In this document: positions 45,013 through 53,753 of the stretch, one piece after another
How the letters are laid out: every line of letters begins with the position of its first letter
Position numbering within the stretch: position 1 is the first letter of the stretch
NCBI RefSeq assembly: GCF_900104265.1
Contig: NZ_FNJJ01000014.1
Span: forward strand, 1 to 64,000
Length of the DNA stretch: 64,000 bases
DNA from: Ectopseudomonas guguanensis
GTDB lineage: Bacteria; Pseudomonadota; Gammaproteobacteria; Pseudomonadales; Pseudomonadaceae
Direction: 5' to 3'
The notes under the pieces: model-generated
Databases searched by the model: none
What the model was told of the DNA's origin: nothing
Seen by the model: only the letters and a program-made list of their open reading frames with translations
Made by a program: the position numbers and the translations under genes

Positions 45013-45037
45013 AAGGCCCGCCGATTTGGCAGGCCTT
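45013..45037 (-). terminator. clpB terminator
   Basis: AAGGCC-C-GCC and GGC-A-GGCCTT form a stem with one mismatch around a five-base loop. On the minus strand it is followed by TGCTTTTG. Confidence 0.6.
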
Positions 45038-45057
45038 CGTGTTTACGCGGCAAGCGG

Positions 45058-47622
45058 TCAGGCGAAGACGATCTCCTCGCCCTCCACCTTGGCCTTGACC
45101 TGCGCACCGGGGGCGAAGTCGCCAGCCAGGATACGCTGCGCCAGCGGGTTCTCGATCCAGCGCTGGATCGCGCGCTTGAGTGGGCGCGCGCCATACACCG
45201 GGTCGTAACCGACAGCAATCAGCTTGTCCAATGCCTCCGGCGTCAGCTCCAGGCTCAGTTCGCGCTCAGCCAGGCGACCACGCAGGCGTTTGAGCTGGAT
45301 CTCGGCGATGCCGGCGATCTGCTCGCGGCCCAGCGGCTCGAACACCACCACCTCGTCGATGCGGTTGATGAACTCGGGACGGAAATGGCTGCTCACCGCG
45401 TCCATCACCGCCGCGCGCTGCGCTTCCTTGTCGCCGACCAGCTCCTGGATCTGCGCCGAGCCGAGGTTGGAAGTCATCACGATCACGGTGTTCTTGAAGT
45501 CCACGGTGCGCCCGTGGCTGTCGGTCAGGCGACCGTCTTCGAGCACCTGCAGCAGCACGTTGAACACATCCGGGTGGGCCTTCTCCACCTCATCCATGAG
45601 CACCACCGAGTACGGTTTGCGCCGCACCGCCTCGGTCAGGTAACCGCCCTCCTCGTAGCCGACATAGCCGGGCGGCGCACCGATCAGACGGGCGACGCTG
45701 TGCTTCTCCATGAACTCGGACATGTCGATGCGCACCAGCGCTTCCTCGGTGTCGAAGAGGAACTCGGCCAGCGCCTTGCACAGCTCGGTCTTGCCCACCC
45801 CGGTCGGGCCGAGGAAGAGGAACGAGCCGCTCGGCCGGTTCGGATCGGCCAGGCCGGCACGGGAACGGCGCACGGCATTGGCCACGGCCACCACCGCTTC
45901 GTCCTGGCCAATCACCCGCTGGTGCAGCAGGCCTTCCATCTTCAAGAGTTTCTCGCGCTCGCCTTCGAGCATCTTGCTTACCGGAATGCCGGTCCACTTG
46001 GACACGACCTCGGCGATTTCCTCGTCGGTGACCTTGTTGCGCAGCAGCTGGTTCTCGCTCTTGCCGTGCTGGTCGACCATCTGCAGGCTGCGCTCCAGAT
46101 CCGGGATCACCCCGTACTGCAGCTCGGCCATGCGGTTGAGGTCGCCCTTGCGCCGCGCGGCTTCCAGCTCGGTCTTGGCCTGTTCGATGCGTTGCTGAAT
46201 CTGCGCCGATCCCTGAACCTCGGCCTTCTCCGATTTCCAGATTTCCTCCAGGTCGGCGTATTCCTTCTCCAGCTTGGCGATATCTTCTTCCAGCTTGACC
46301 AGGCGCTTCTTGGTCGCCTCGTCATCTTCCTTCTTCAAGGCCTCGCGTTCGATCTTCAGCTGGATCAGGCGGCGATCCAGACGGTCCAGCTCCTCCGGCT
46401 TGGAGTCGATCTCCATGCGGATGCGGCTGGCGGCCTCGTCGATCAGGTCGATGGCCTTGTCCGGCAACTGGCGGTCGGTGATGTAGCGATGGCTGAGCTT
46501 GGCCGCGGCAATGATCGCACCGTCGGTGATGGTCACGCCGTGGTGCACCTCGTAGCGCTCCTTGAGGCCGCGCAGGATGGCAATGGTGTCCTCCTCGCTC
46601 GGCTCGTCCACCAGCACCTTCTGGAAGCGGCGCTCCAGCGCGGCATCCTTCTCGATGAACTGGCGGTACTCGTCCAGCGTGGTGGCGCCGACGCAGTGCA
46701 GCTCGCCACGGGCCAGGGCCGGTTTGAGCATGTTGCCGGCATCCATGGCGCCCTCGGCCTTGCCGGCACCGACCATGGTATGCAGCTCGTCGATGAACAG
46801 GATGATGCGCCCTTCCTGCTTGCTCAGCTCGTTGAGCACGGCCTTCAGGCGCTCCTCGAACTCGCCGCGGAACTTGGCACCGGCGATCAGCGAGCCCATG
46901 TCCAGCGACAGCAGGCGCTTGTCCTTGAGGCCATCGGGCACCTCGCCATTGACGATGCGCTGGGCCAGGCCTTCGGCGATGGCGGTCTTGCCTACACCGG
47001 GCTCGCCGATCAGCACCGGGTTGTTCTTGGTGCGACGCTGCAACACCTGGATGGTGCGGCGAATCTCGTCGTCACGGCCGATCACCGGGTCGAGCTTGCC
47101 CTCCTCGGCGCGCTTGGTCAGGTCGACGGTGTACTTGTCCAGCGCCTGGCGCGATTCCTCGACGTTGGGATCATTCACCGCCTGGCCGCCACGCAGGTTG
47201 GCGATGGCGTTTTCCAGGGCCTTCTTCGACACGCCCTGGCCAAGCAGCAGCTTGCCCAACTTGGTGTTCTCGTCCATGGCGGCGAGCAGCACCAGCTCGC
47301 TGGAAATGAACTGGTCGCCCTTCTGCTGCGCCAGGCGGTCGGCCTGGTTGAGCAGACGCGCCAGGTCCTGCGACAGGTTGATGTCACCGGTGGGGTTCTG
47401 CAGCTTGCCGAGCTGATCCAGCTCGCGGGTCAGGCCCTGGCGCAGGCTGTTGATGTCGAAGCCCACCTGCATCAGCAGCGGCTTGATCGAACCACCCTGC
47501 TGTTCCAGCAAGGCCTGCATCAGGTGCAGCGGTTCGATGGCGGCGTGGTCCATGCCCACGGCCAGGGACTGGGCGTCGGAGAGTGCAAGCTGCAGCTTGC
47601 TGGTCAAACGATCGATACGCAT
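45058..47622 (-). CDS. clpB: Disaggregase ClpB (Hsp100)
   Basis: An 854-residue hexameric AAA+ chaperone that pulls proteins from aggregates with DnaK. It has an N domain (residues 1-145), NBD1 with Walker A GEPGVGKT and Walker B IILFIDELH, the coiled-coil M domain (about 400-520), and NBD2 with Walker A GPTGVGKT and Walker B SVVLMDEVE. GGAGGAAGG is placed well before the ATG. A sigma-32 promoter lies about 230 bases upstream with a MITE-like element between. Confidence 0.97.
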   Translation of the reverse strand: MRIDRLTSKLQLALSDAQSLAVGMDHAAIEPLHLMQALLEQQGGSIKPLLMQVGFDINSLRQGLTRELDQLGKLQNPTGDINLSQDLARLLNQADRLAQQKGDQFISSELVLLAAMDENTKLGKLLLGQGVSKKALENAIANLRGGQAVNDPNVEESRQALDKYTVDLTKRAEEGKLDPVIGRDDEIRRTIQVLQRRTKNNPVLIGEPGVGKTAIAEGLAQRIVNGEVPDGLKDKRLLSLDMGSLIAGAKFRGEFEERLKAVLNELSKQEGRIILFIDELHTMVGAGKAEGAMDAGNMLKPALARGELHCVGATTLDEYRQFIEKDAALERRFQKVLVDEPSEEDTIAILRGLKERYEVHHGVTITDGAIIAAAKLSHRYITDRQLPDKAIDLIDEAASRIRMEIDSKPEELDRLDRRLIQLKIEREALKKEDDEATKKRLVKLEEDIAKLEKEYADLEEIWKSEKAEVQGSAQIQQRIEQAKTELEAARRKGDLNRMAELQYGVIPDLERSLQMVDQHGKSENQLLRNKVTDEEIAEVVSKWTGIPVSKMLEGEREKLLKMEGLLHQRVIGQDEAVVAVANAVRRSRAGLADPNRPSGSFLFLGPTGVGKTELCKALAEFLFDTEEALVRIDMSEFMEKHSVARLIGAPPGYVGYEEGGYLTEAVRRKPYSVVLMDEVEKAHPDVFNVLLQVLEDGRLTDSHGRTVDFKNTVIVMTSNLGSAQIQELVGDKEAQRAAVMDAVSSHFRPEFINRIDEVVVFEPLGREQIAGIAEIQLKRLRGRLAERELSLELTPEALDKLIAVGYDPVYGARPLKRAIQRWIENPLAQRILAGDFAPGAQVKAKVEGEEIVFA

Positions 47623-47671
47623 AAATGTCCTTCCTCCAGAGTGGCGGGCCGGGACTACATCCCCGAAAAAA

Positions 47672-47827
47672 GGGCGTCTCTAAAAACGTAGGCGAGGCAG
47701 TCAGCACAAGGCAAAAACAAGCGAAAAAGCGGAGTTTACGAGCTGTAAATGAGCATTTTGATCGAACTCGCGCCCGAGCTTGTTTTTAACGCAGTGATGA
47801 CAACGCAGGTAGTTTTTAGAGGCGTCC
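47672..47827. mobile_element. MITE-like element in the clpB 5' leader
   Basis: About 156 bases bounded by imperfect inverted ends: GGGCGTCTCTAAAAAC on the left and GTTTTTAGAGGCGTCC on the right (2 mismatches in 16). Inside are matching sub-arms (CAAAAACAAGC and GCTTGTTTTTA) and a small dyad GTTTAC/GTAAA. It has no coding capacity. It separates the clpB sigma-32 promoter from the ribosome site. Confidence 0.65.
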
Positions 47828-47852
47828 GTAGATACCCGCCGAGATGAAGACT

Positions 47853-47880
47853 AGATAAGGACGATTACGCCGTATTCAAG
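47853..47880 (-). promoter_or_regulatory. Sigma-32 promoter of clpB
   Basis: On the minus strand CTTGAAT (47880-47874), a 13-base spacer and CCTTATCT (47860-47853) match the RpoH consensus at most positions (one change in the -35, two in the -10). It is the only such site before clpB. Confidence 0.6.
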
Positions 47881-47900
47881 AGACGACGACTTGACCCAGA

Positions 47901-48638
47901 TCAGCGCCAGATCACCTGCTGCTCCAGCGGAAAGCGCAGGCGCGGGTTGTACACGCTCTTCTCGCCCTGCCGCCCGACGGCCAGCAGCATGATGGGGATG
48001 GCCTGGCGCGGAATGTCCAGCACGCGGCGCAGGCGCACCTCATCGAAGCCTTCCATCGGACAGGTGGCATAGCCATGGCTCTGGAAGGCCAGCATCAGAT
48101 TCTGCGCCGCCAGCGCGGTGGACTTCACCGCCCACAGGCGCATGTCGGCCTTGCTGTTGGGTTTGCGCATCAGCGGCTTGCGCAACGCCATCAGCCGCAC
48201 CAGCTGCCGCTTGAACAGCCCCAGCAGTCCCAGCGGCCCCTGGTTGTACTGGAACGGCGCGGTCTTGCTGTAGAAGCGGCGGATGCGCGCCGGCACTTCG
48301 GCTTCCGGCCACTGCTCGATGACGTTGCGACAGGCCTGGCGCCAAGTGTCGGGCCGCGCCAGCACGGCGATGATCAAAGGCGCCCGCGCAGCGTTCTGGC
48401 TCATGCACACCGGGTGCAGCTGCGCCAACAGCGCCGGGTCGCGAATCACCTGAAAGCTCCAGGGCTGCAGGTTGCAGGAGTTCGGCGCCAGCACGGCCAG
48501 CTCCAGGCAATCACGAATCACTGCGTCCGGCACCGGTTCGGGGGTGAAGCGGCGTACCGCACGGCGACTTTCGATCAGCGCGCGCAGTTCGGCCGGCGAA
48601 GCCATGGCGGGCGTTGGCTCGTTGGGAAAGCTGGTCAT
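47901..48638 (-). CDS. Nitroreductase-family FMN oxidoreductase
   Basis: A 245-residue protein. The FMN-phosphate motif ESRRAVRRFTPEPVP and NSCNLQPWSFQVI, and the C-terminal RQAIPIMLLAVGRQGE, match the NAD(P)H-dependent nitroreductase fold. The natural substrate (quinones, nitro compounds or others) cannot be told. GAGGAGTGCGCCC before the ATG sets the start at 48638; the frame to 48767 has no support. It is monocistronic or loosely linked to the next minus-strand genes. Confidence 0.85.
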   Translation of the reverse strand: MTSFPNEPTPAMASPAELRALIESRRAVRRFTPEPVPDAVIRDCLELAVLAPNSCNLQPWSFQVIRDPALLAQLHPVCMSQNAARAPLIIAVLARPDTWRQACRNVIEQWPEAEVPARIRRFYSKTAPFQYNQGPLGLLGLFKRQLVRLMALRKPLMRKPNSKADMRLWAVKSTALAAQNLMLAFQSHGYATCPMEGFDEVRLRRVLDIPRQAIPIMLLAVGRQGEKSVYNPRLRFPLEQQVIWR

Positions 48639-48770
48639 GGGCGCACTCCTCGGCAGTCGCCCGATTAAGCAACCGGGCGACTTTGCGAACAAGAGGATGG
48701 GAGGAAATGGCCGTGGATTTGGCTGATCAGCCTCACCTGCGCCTCTGATCGAGGACGCAGGAGCCAAGAC

Positions 48771-49256
48771 CTAGAGGCCGAGCGCTTTTTCGATGGCCTG
48801 GATCAGTGCCGGGTCATCAGGTGTGGTACGCGGCGAGAAACGCGCCAGCACGCGGCCGTCCTGACCGACCAGGAACTTCTCGAAGTTCCAGGTGATATCG
48901 CCGGGAAACTCCGCGCCCTCGCCCGCCAGCAGGCGATACAGGGGGTGGCGACCGGGGCCGTTGACCTCCAGCTTGCTGCCCAGCGGGAAGGTCACGCCAT
49001 AGTTGAGGCTACAGAACGAACGGATCTCGTCCTCGCTGCCCGGCTCCTGGCCGGCGAACTGGTTGCAAGGTACGCCGAGCACGGTAAAACCGTTGCCCTT
49101 GTACTGCTGATAGAGCTTCTCCAGCCCGGCGTATTGGGGCGTCAGGCCGCACTTGGAGGCGACGTTGACCACCAGCACTACCTGGCCCTTGTAGGGCGCC
49201 AACGGCAGTTCCTGGCCGTCCAGCGCGCGCAGATTGAGATCGTGAAAGGCACTCAT
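48771..49256 (-). CDS. Glutathione peroxidase family protein (thiol type)
   Basis: A 161-residue thioredoxin-fold peroxidase. The catalytic cysteine is residue 36 in NVASKCGLTPQY, where selenoenzymes have Sec. The partner motifs GVPCNQFAGQEPGS and ITWNFEKFLVG carry the Gln, Asn and Trp of the catalytic tetrad. Reduces hydrogen or organic peroxides; bacterial Cys forms often use thioredoxin. The start at 49256 fits the family. Confidence 0.9.
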   Translation of the reverse strand: MSAFHDLNLRALDGQELPLAPYKGQVVLVVNVASKCGLTPQYAGLEKLYQQYKGNGFTVLGVPCNQFAGQEPGSEDEIRSFCSLNYGVTFPLGSKLEVNGPGRHPLYRLLAGEGAEFPGDITWNFEKFLVGQDGRVLARFSPRTTPDDPALIQAIEKALGL

Positions 49257-49343
49257 GACGAACTTCCTCAGCGAATTCAGTGCAGCGGGCGCAAGGCCCG
49301 GTATCCTCAAGGCAGCTGCATCGGGCAAGCCGCCATGCATGAA

Positions 49344-49365
49344 AAAGGCGCCCTGAGGCGCCTTT
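49344..49365 (-). terminator. slyD terminator
   Basis: AAAGGCGCC (49344-49352), CTGA, GGCGCCTTT (49357-49365). On the minus strand it is followed by TTCAT after the T-rich stem end. It ends slyD transcription before the peroxidase gene. Confidence 0.75.
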
Positions 49366-49428
49366 ATCGCAAGCTTGAGCTTAGCAGCGGTTCACCCGCA
49401 GTGAATGACCGCAAGTCGCCTGAACGAC

Positions 49429-49914
49429 TCAGTGGTGATGACCACCTTCGCCATGGATGTGACCGTGGGCCACTTCTTCTTCGCTGGCCTCACGCACGTT
49501 CACCACCTTGACCTTGAAGTTCAGGCGCTGGCCGGCCAGCGGGTGGTTGCCGTCGACGGTCACGTCGTCGCCGTCGATGTCACGGATGGTCACGATCTGC
49601 ATGCTGCCGTCCGGGCCGGAAGCGTGGAACTGCATGCCCACTTCCAGGGTGTCGACACCTTCGAACATGGCGCGGCTCAGGGTGGCGACCAGCTCGGCGC
49701 TGTATTCGCCGTAGGCGTCTTCCGGCTCGACGGAGACTTCGACTTCGTCACCGGCCTGCTTGCCGACCAGGGCCTTTTCCAGGCCGACGATGATGTTGCC
49801 GGCGCCATGCAGGTAAACCAGCGGCGCGCCGCCAGCGGAGCTGTCGATCACCTCACCGGCATCGTTGGTCAGGGTATAGTCGATGGAGACGGCCTTGTTG
49901 GCGGCGATCAGCAT
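49429..49914 (-). CDS. slyD: FKBP-type peptidyl-prolyl isomerase SlyD
   Basis: A 161-residue cytosolic isomerase and chaperone. The FKBP core (residues 1-70 and 120-145) is interrupted by the insert-in-flap chaperone domain (about 70-120). The C-terminal tail GHIHGEGGHHH is a short His-rich nickel-binding tail, less extensive than in E. coli. The start MLIAANKAVSIDY at 49914 is the family N-terminus. It is divergent from the DUF3565 gene only 11 bases away. Confidence 0.93.
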   Translation of the reverse strand: MLIAANKAVSIDYTLTNDAGEVIDSSAGGAPLVYLHGAGNIIVGLEKALVGKQAGDEVEVSVEPEDAYGEYSAELVATLSRAMFEGVDTLEVGMQFHASGPDGSMQIVTIRDIDGDDVTVDGNHPLAGQRLNFKVKVVNVREASEEEVAHGHIHGEGGHHH

Positions 49915-49925
49915 GGGGAGACCTT

Positions 49926-50210
49926 TTGCGAAAGAGAAATGAACGGTCAAGTCTAACCAAGGCCAGCCTGGATTGCGACCCGAGCCCGGACAAACGGACC
50001 ACGCGCATCGTTGATTTCCATCAGGACGAGCATGGCGACTGGGTGGCAGTCTTGGCTTGTGGCCATACTCAGCATGTACGCCACCGACCGCCCTGGCAGA
50101 ATCGGCCCTGGGTACTCGATCCCGAGCAGCGTCAGGCCAGGCTGGGCAGCCCCTTTGCCTGCGGCTGGTGTGCCAGGGATGGGTCGCAAGATGAATTCAA
50201 GGAAGCGTAA
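49926..50210 (+). CDS. DUF3565 protein
   Basis: A 94-residue protein whose core RIVDFHQDEHGDWVAVLACGHTQHVRHRPPWQNRPWV and late Cys-x-x-Cys (CGWC) match DUF3565, a probable small metal-binding protein. No ATG or GTG lies before the core. The TTG at 49926 has GGGGAG five bases upstream and is the best start, giving about 26 residues more than typical members. Its stop TAA is joined to the ackA ATG (TAAATG), so it is coupled to ackA. Confidence 0.75.
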   Translation: MRKRNERSSLTKASLDCDPSPDKRTTRIVDFHQDEHGDWVAVLACGHTQHVRHRPPWQNRPWVLDPEQRQARLGSPFACGWCARDGSQDEFKEA

Positions 50211-51395
50211 ATGTCTGCACGCAACATTCTGGTGATCAACTGCGGCAGCTCGTCGATCAAGTTCGCCCTGGTCAACGAAGCACAGGAAACCTTCATTCTC
50301 AGTGGCCTGGCCGAACGCCTGGGCAGCCCCGAGGCGGTGCTGCACTGGCAACAGGGCGAGCACAAGGACAGCCTGGTGTTGTCAGGCGCCGACCACCGCC
50401 TGGCCCTGTCTCACCTGCTGCCCATCGTGCAGCAGGCGGCCGCTGGCGCGCTGCACGGCATCGGCCATCGCGTGGTGCATGGTGGCGAATATTTCTCCAG
50501 CGCCACGCGCCTGGATGCCGTCAGCCTGCAGGCAATCCGCCAGGTCGCGCCGCTGGCACCGTTGCACAACCCGGCCAATCTGCAAGGCATCGAGGCGGCG
50601 ATGAAGCTGTTCCCCGACCTGGTGCAGGTGGCAGTATTCGATACTGCCTTCCACCAGAGCCTGCCCGAGCACGCCTACCGCTACGCCGTGCCCGAGGCGC
50701 TGTACCGCGAGCACGGCGTGCGCCGCTACGGCTTTCATGGCACCAGCCATCGCTATGTCAGCCAGCAAGCCGCGCAGATGGCCGGCCTGCCAGCGGACGC
50801 CAGCAGCTGGCTGGTGGCGCACCTGGGCAACGGCTGCTCGACCTGCGCCGTGGAAAACGGCCACAGCCTTGATACCAGCATGGGCCTGACGCCGCTGGAG
50901 GGTTTGGTGATGGGCACACGCAGCGGCGATGTCGACCCCAACCTGCACAGCCACCTGGCGCGCACCCTGGGCTGGAGCCTGGAGCAGATCGACGCCATGC
51001 TCAACAAGGACAGCGGCCTGCTCGGGCTGTCCGGCCTGTCCAACGACATGCGCACCCTGGAGCAGGCCCGCGAGCAGGGCCACGCCGGCGCCAGCCTGGC
51101 CATCGAGGTGTTCTGCTACCGCCTGGCCAAGTCACTGGCGGCGATGAGCTGCGCACTGCGCCGCCTCGACGGGCTGATCTTCACCGGCGGGATCGGCGAA
51201 AACTCGGCGCTGATCCGCAGCAGGACGCTCGACCACCTGAGCCTGCTCGGGCTCAAGCTCGACGCCCAGGCCAACGCCCGCTGCGTGCGCGGCGTCGCAG
51301 GTGCCATCCACGCTGAGGGGCATACCCGCGTGCTGGTGGTACCGACCAACGAAGAGCGGCAGATCGCCCTCGATACCCTTGCCCTGCTCGACTGA
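50211..51395 (+). CDS. ackA: Acetate kinase
   Basis: A 394-residue enzyme that interconverts acetyl phosphate plus ADP and acetate plus ATP. NCGSSSIKFALV (N-terminal phosphate loop), FHGTSHRYV, VAHLGNGCS and FTGGIGENS mark the ASKHA kinase fold. It is followed 9 bases later by pta. The pair forms the overflow and acetate-assimilation path. Confidence 0.96.
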   Translation: MSARNILVINCGSSSIKFALVNEAQETFILSGLAERLGSPEAVLHWQQGEHKDSLVLSGADHRLALSHLLPIVQQAAAGALHGIGHRVVHGGEYFSSATRLDAVSLQAIRQVAPLAPLHNPANLQGIEAAMKLFPDLVQVAVFDTAFHQSLPEHAYRYAVPEALYREHGVRRYGFHGTSHRYVSQQAAQMAGLPADASSWLVAHLGNGCSTCAVENGHSLDTSMGLTPLEGLVMGTRSGDVDPNLHSHLARTLGWSLEQIDAMLNKDSGLLGLSGLSNDMRTLEQAREQGHAGASLAIEVFCYRLAKSLAAMSCALRRLDGLIFTGGIGENSALIRSRTLDHLSLLGLKLDAQANARCVRGVAGAIHAEGHTRVLVVPTNEERQIALDTLALLD

Positions 51396-51404
51396 GGCTT
51401 TTTC

Positions 51405-53498
51405 ATGCACACCTTCTTCATCGCCCCCACCGGTTTCGGTGTCGGTCTCACCTCCATCAGCCTCGGCCTGGTCGGCGCGCTGGAGCGCAGCGGCCTCAAG
51501 GTCGGGTTCTTCAAGCCCATCGCCCAGCCGCATGCTGGCGACCTCGGGCCGGAACGCTCCAGTGAGCTGGTCGCGCGCACCCATGGCCTGCACTCGCCCA
51601 AGCCGCTGCCGCTCAGCCATGTCGAACGTATGCTCGGTGACGGCCAGCTGGATGAATTGCTGGAAGAGATCATCAGCCTCTATCAGCAGGCCGCCGCCGA
51701 CAAGGACGTGGTCATAGTCGAAGGCATGGTGCCGACGCGCCACGCCAGTTACGCCGCGCGGGTCAACTTCCACCTGGCCAAGAGCCTGGATGCCGACGTG
51801 ATCCTGGTCAGCGCGCCGGAAGACGAGAGCCTCAGCGAACTGTCCGACCGCATCGAGATCCAGGCGCAGCTGTTCGGCGGCCCGAAGGATCCGAAGGTGC
51901 TCGGCGTGATCCTCAACAAGGTGCGCAGCGAGGACGGCATCGAGGCCTTTGCCGAACGCCTGCAGGAGTTCTCGCCGCTGCTCAAGACCGAGAATTTCCG
52001 CCTGCTCGGCTGCATTCCCTGGCAGGACGAACTGAACGCGCCACGCACCAAGGACATCGCCGAGCTGCTCGGCGCGCGCATCCTCAACGCCGGCGACTAC
52101 GAGCAACGGCGCATGATGAAGATCGTGTTGTGTGCCCGCGCCGTGGCCAACAGCGTGCAGCTGCTCAAGCCGGGCACACTGGTGGTGACGCCAGGTGATC
52201 GCGACGACATCATCCTCTCCGCCTGCCTGGCGGCGATGAATGGCGTGCCCCTGGCCGGCCTGCTGCTGTGCAGCGATTTCGCACCCGATCCGCGCATCAT
52301 GGAGTTGTGCCAGGGCGCCCTGGCCAGCGGCCTGCCGGTGATGACGGTGAGCACTGGCTCCTACGACACGGCCACCAACCTCAATCGCCTGAACAAGGAA
52401 ATCCCGCTGGACGACCGCGAGCGCGCGGAGAAGGTCTCCGACTTCGTCGCCGGGCATATCGACCACGACTGGCTGACCAACCGCTGCGGCACGCCGCGCG
52501 AGCTGCGCCTGTCGCCACCGGCCTTCCGCTATCAACTGGTGCAACGAGCCAAGGCCGCGGCCAAGCGTATCGTTCTGCCGGAAGGCAGCGAGCCACGTAC
52601 CGTGCAGGCCGCCGCCATCTGCCAGGCACGCGGCATCGCCCGCTGCGTATTGCTGGCCAGGCCGGAAGAGGTTCATGCGGTGGCTCGGGCACAAGGCATC
52701 GAGCTGCCGGAAGGGCTGGAGATTCTCGACCCGGATCTGATTCGCGGCCGCTACGTCGAGCCGATGGTCGAGCTGCGCAAGGGCAAGGGCCTCAATGCAC
52801 CGATGGCCGAGGCGCAACTGGAAGACACCGTGGTGCTCGGCACCATGATGCTGGCCCTGGGCGAAGTGGATGGCCTGGTGTCCGGCGCCATCCATACCAC
52901 CGCCAACACCATCCGCCCGGCGCTCCAGCTGATTAAGACCGCCCCCGGCTACAACCTGGTGTCCTCGGTGTTCTTCATGCTGCTGCCGGATCAGGTGCTG
53001 GTCTACGGCGACTGCGCAGTGAACCCGGACCCGAACGCCGAACAGCTGGCCGAGATCGCCCTGCAGAGCGCCAACTCGGCACAGGCCTTCGGCATCGAGC
53101 CGCGCGTGGCCATGCTCAGCTACTCCACCGGCGACTCCGGCAGCGGCGAGGAAGTGGAAAAGGTACGCGCCGCCACCCGCCTGGCGCGAGAAAAGCGCCC
53201 GGACCTGTTGCTCGATGGCCCGCTGCAGTACGACGCCGCCGCCATCGAGAGCGTCGGCCGGCAGAAGGCGCCGAACAGCCCGGTGGCCGGCCGCGCCACG
53301 GTGTTCGTGTTCCCCGACCTGAACACCGGCAACACCACCTACAAGGCGGTACAGCGCAGCGCCGACTGCATCAGCGTCGGCCCGATGCTGCAGGGCCTGC
53401 GCAAGCCAGTGAACGACCTGTCGCGCGGCGCTCTGGTCGACGATATCGTCTACACCATCGCGCTGACCGCGATCCAGGCGGCCAATCTGCCGAGCTGA
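51405..53498 (+). CDS. pta: Phosphate acetyltransferase
   Basis: A 697-residue long-form Pta: an N-terminal P-loop-like domain (MHTFFIAPTGFGVGLTSISLGLVGALE), a DRTGG domain (about 215-330) and the C-terminal PTA_PTB catalytic domain (about 370-695, with PEGSEPRTVQAAAIC and MLSYSTGDSGSG). It exchanges acetyl-CoA and acetyl phosphate. The N-terminal domains give allosteric control in the family. Confidence 0.96.
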   Translation: MHTFFIAPTGFGVGLTSISLGLVGALERSGLKVGFFKPIAQPHAGDLGPERSSELVARTHGLHSPKPLPLSHVERMLGDGQLDELLEEIISLYQQAAADKDVVIVEGMVPTRHASYAARVNFHLAKSLDADVILVSAPEDESLSELSDRIEIQAQLFGGPKDPKVLGVILNKVRSEDGIEAFAERLQEFSPLLKTENFRLLGCIPWQDELNAPRTKDIAELLGARILNAGDYEQRRMMKIVLCARAVANSVQLLKPGTLVVTPGDRDDIILSACLAAMNGVPLAGLLLCSDFAPDPRIMELCQGALASGLPVMTVSTGSYDTATNLNRLNKEIPLDDRERAEKVSDFVAGHIDHDWLTNRCGTPRELRLSPPAFRYQLVQRAKAAAKRIVLPEGSEPRTVQAAAICQARGIARCVLLARPEEVHAVARAQGIELPEGLEILDPDLIRGRYVEPMVELRKGKGLNAPMAEAQLEDTVVLGTMMLALGEVDGLVSGAIHTTANTIRPALQLIKTAPGYNLVSSVFFMLLPDQVLVYGDCAVNPDPNAEQLAEIALQSANSAQAFGIEPRVAMLSYSTGDSGSGEEVEKVRAATRLAREKRPDLLLDGPLQYDAAAIESVGRQKAPNSPVAGRATVFVFPDLNTGNTTYKAVQRSADCISVGPMLQGLRKPVNDLSRGALVDDIVYTIALTAIQAANLPS

Positions 53499-53500
53499 AG

Positions 53501-53577
53501 CGTAGGGTGCGCCGTGCGCACCAATGGAAAGGTACGCGCGGGCCGGAAAAGCCGGCGCGCGCGGCGCACCCTACGCG
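53501..53577. repeat. REP-type palindrome after pta
   Basis: CGTAGGGTGCGCCGTGCGCA begins at 53501 and GCGCGGCGCACCCTACGCG ends at about 53576. The inner arm GCGCGGGCCGG/CCGGCGCGC adds to the stem. It is of the same family as 38742-38802. Confidence 0.75.
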
Positions 53578-53753
53578 TGATACCCAATGGTCATCTCTGG
53601 CACTTGCAGGTCAGTGCACAATCGTTAACCTTTGCGCCGACCCAGCCTGCCGCACGGATCGCCGCAGCGCGCTCGATCGATTCGGGGCTCGTAGAAGGCC
53701 CCATACCAGACCGCCCGCGTAGCGTGCGGCCTGCCTACGGAGGCGTTCGCCCA

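Larger units (their letters stand above)
44568..45057. other. REP cluster between dld and clpB
   Basis: These 490 bases hold four palindromic repeats of three families, the dld 3' remnant and the clpB terminator (45013-45037). No intact gene or promoter is seen. Confidence 0.7.

Noticed and set aside
53514..53753. N-terminal extension of the acyltransferase through the REP sequence
   Set aside because: The extension encodes Arg-rich low-complexity sequence from the palindrome, while a GGAGG ribosome site directly precedes the ATG at 53754.
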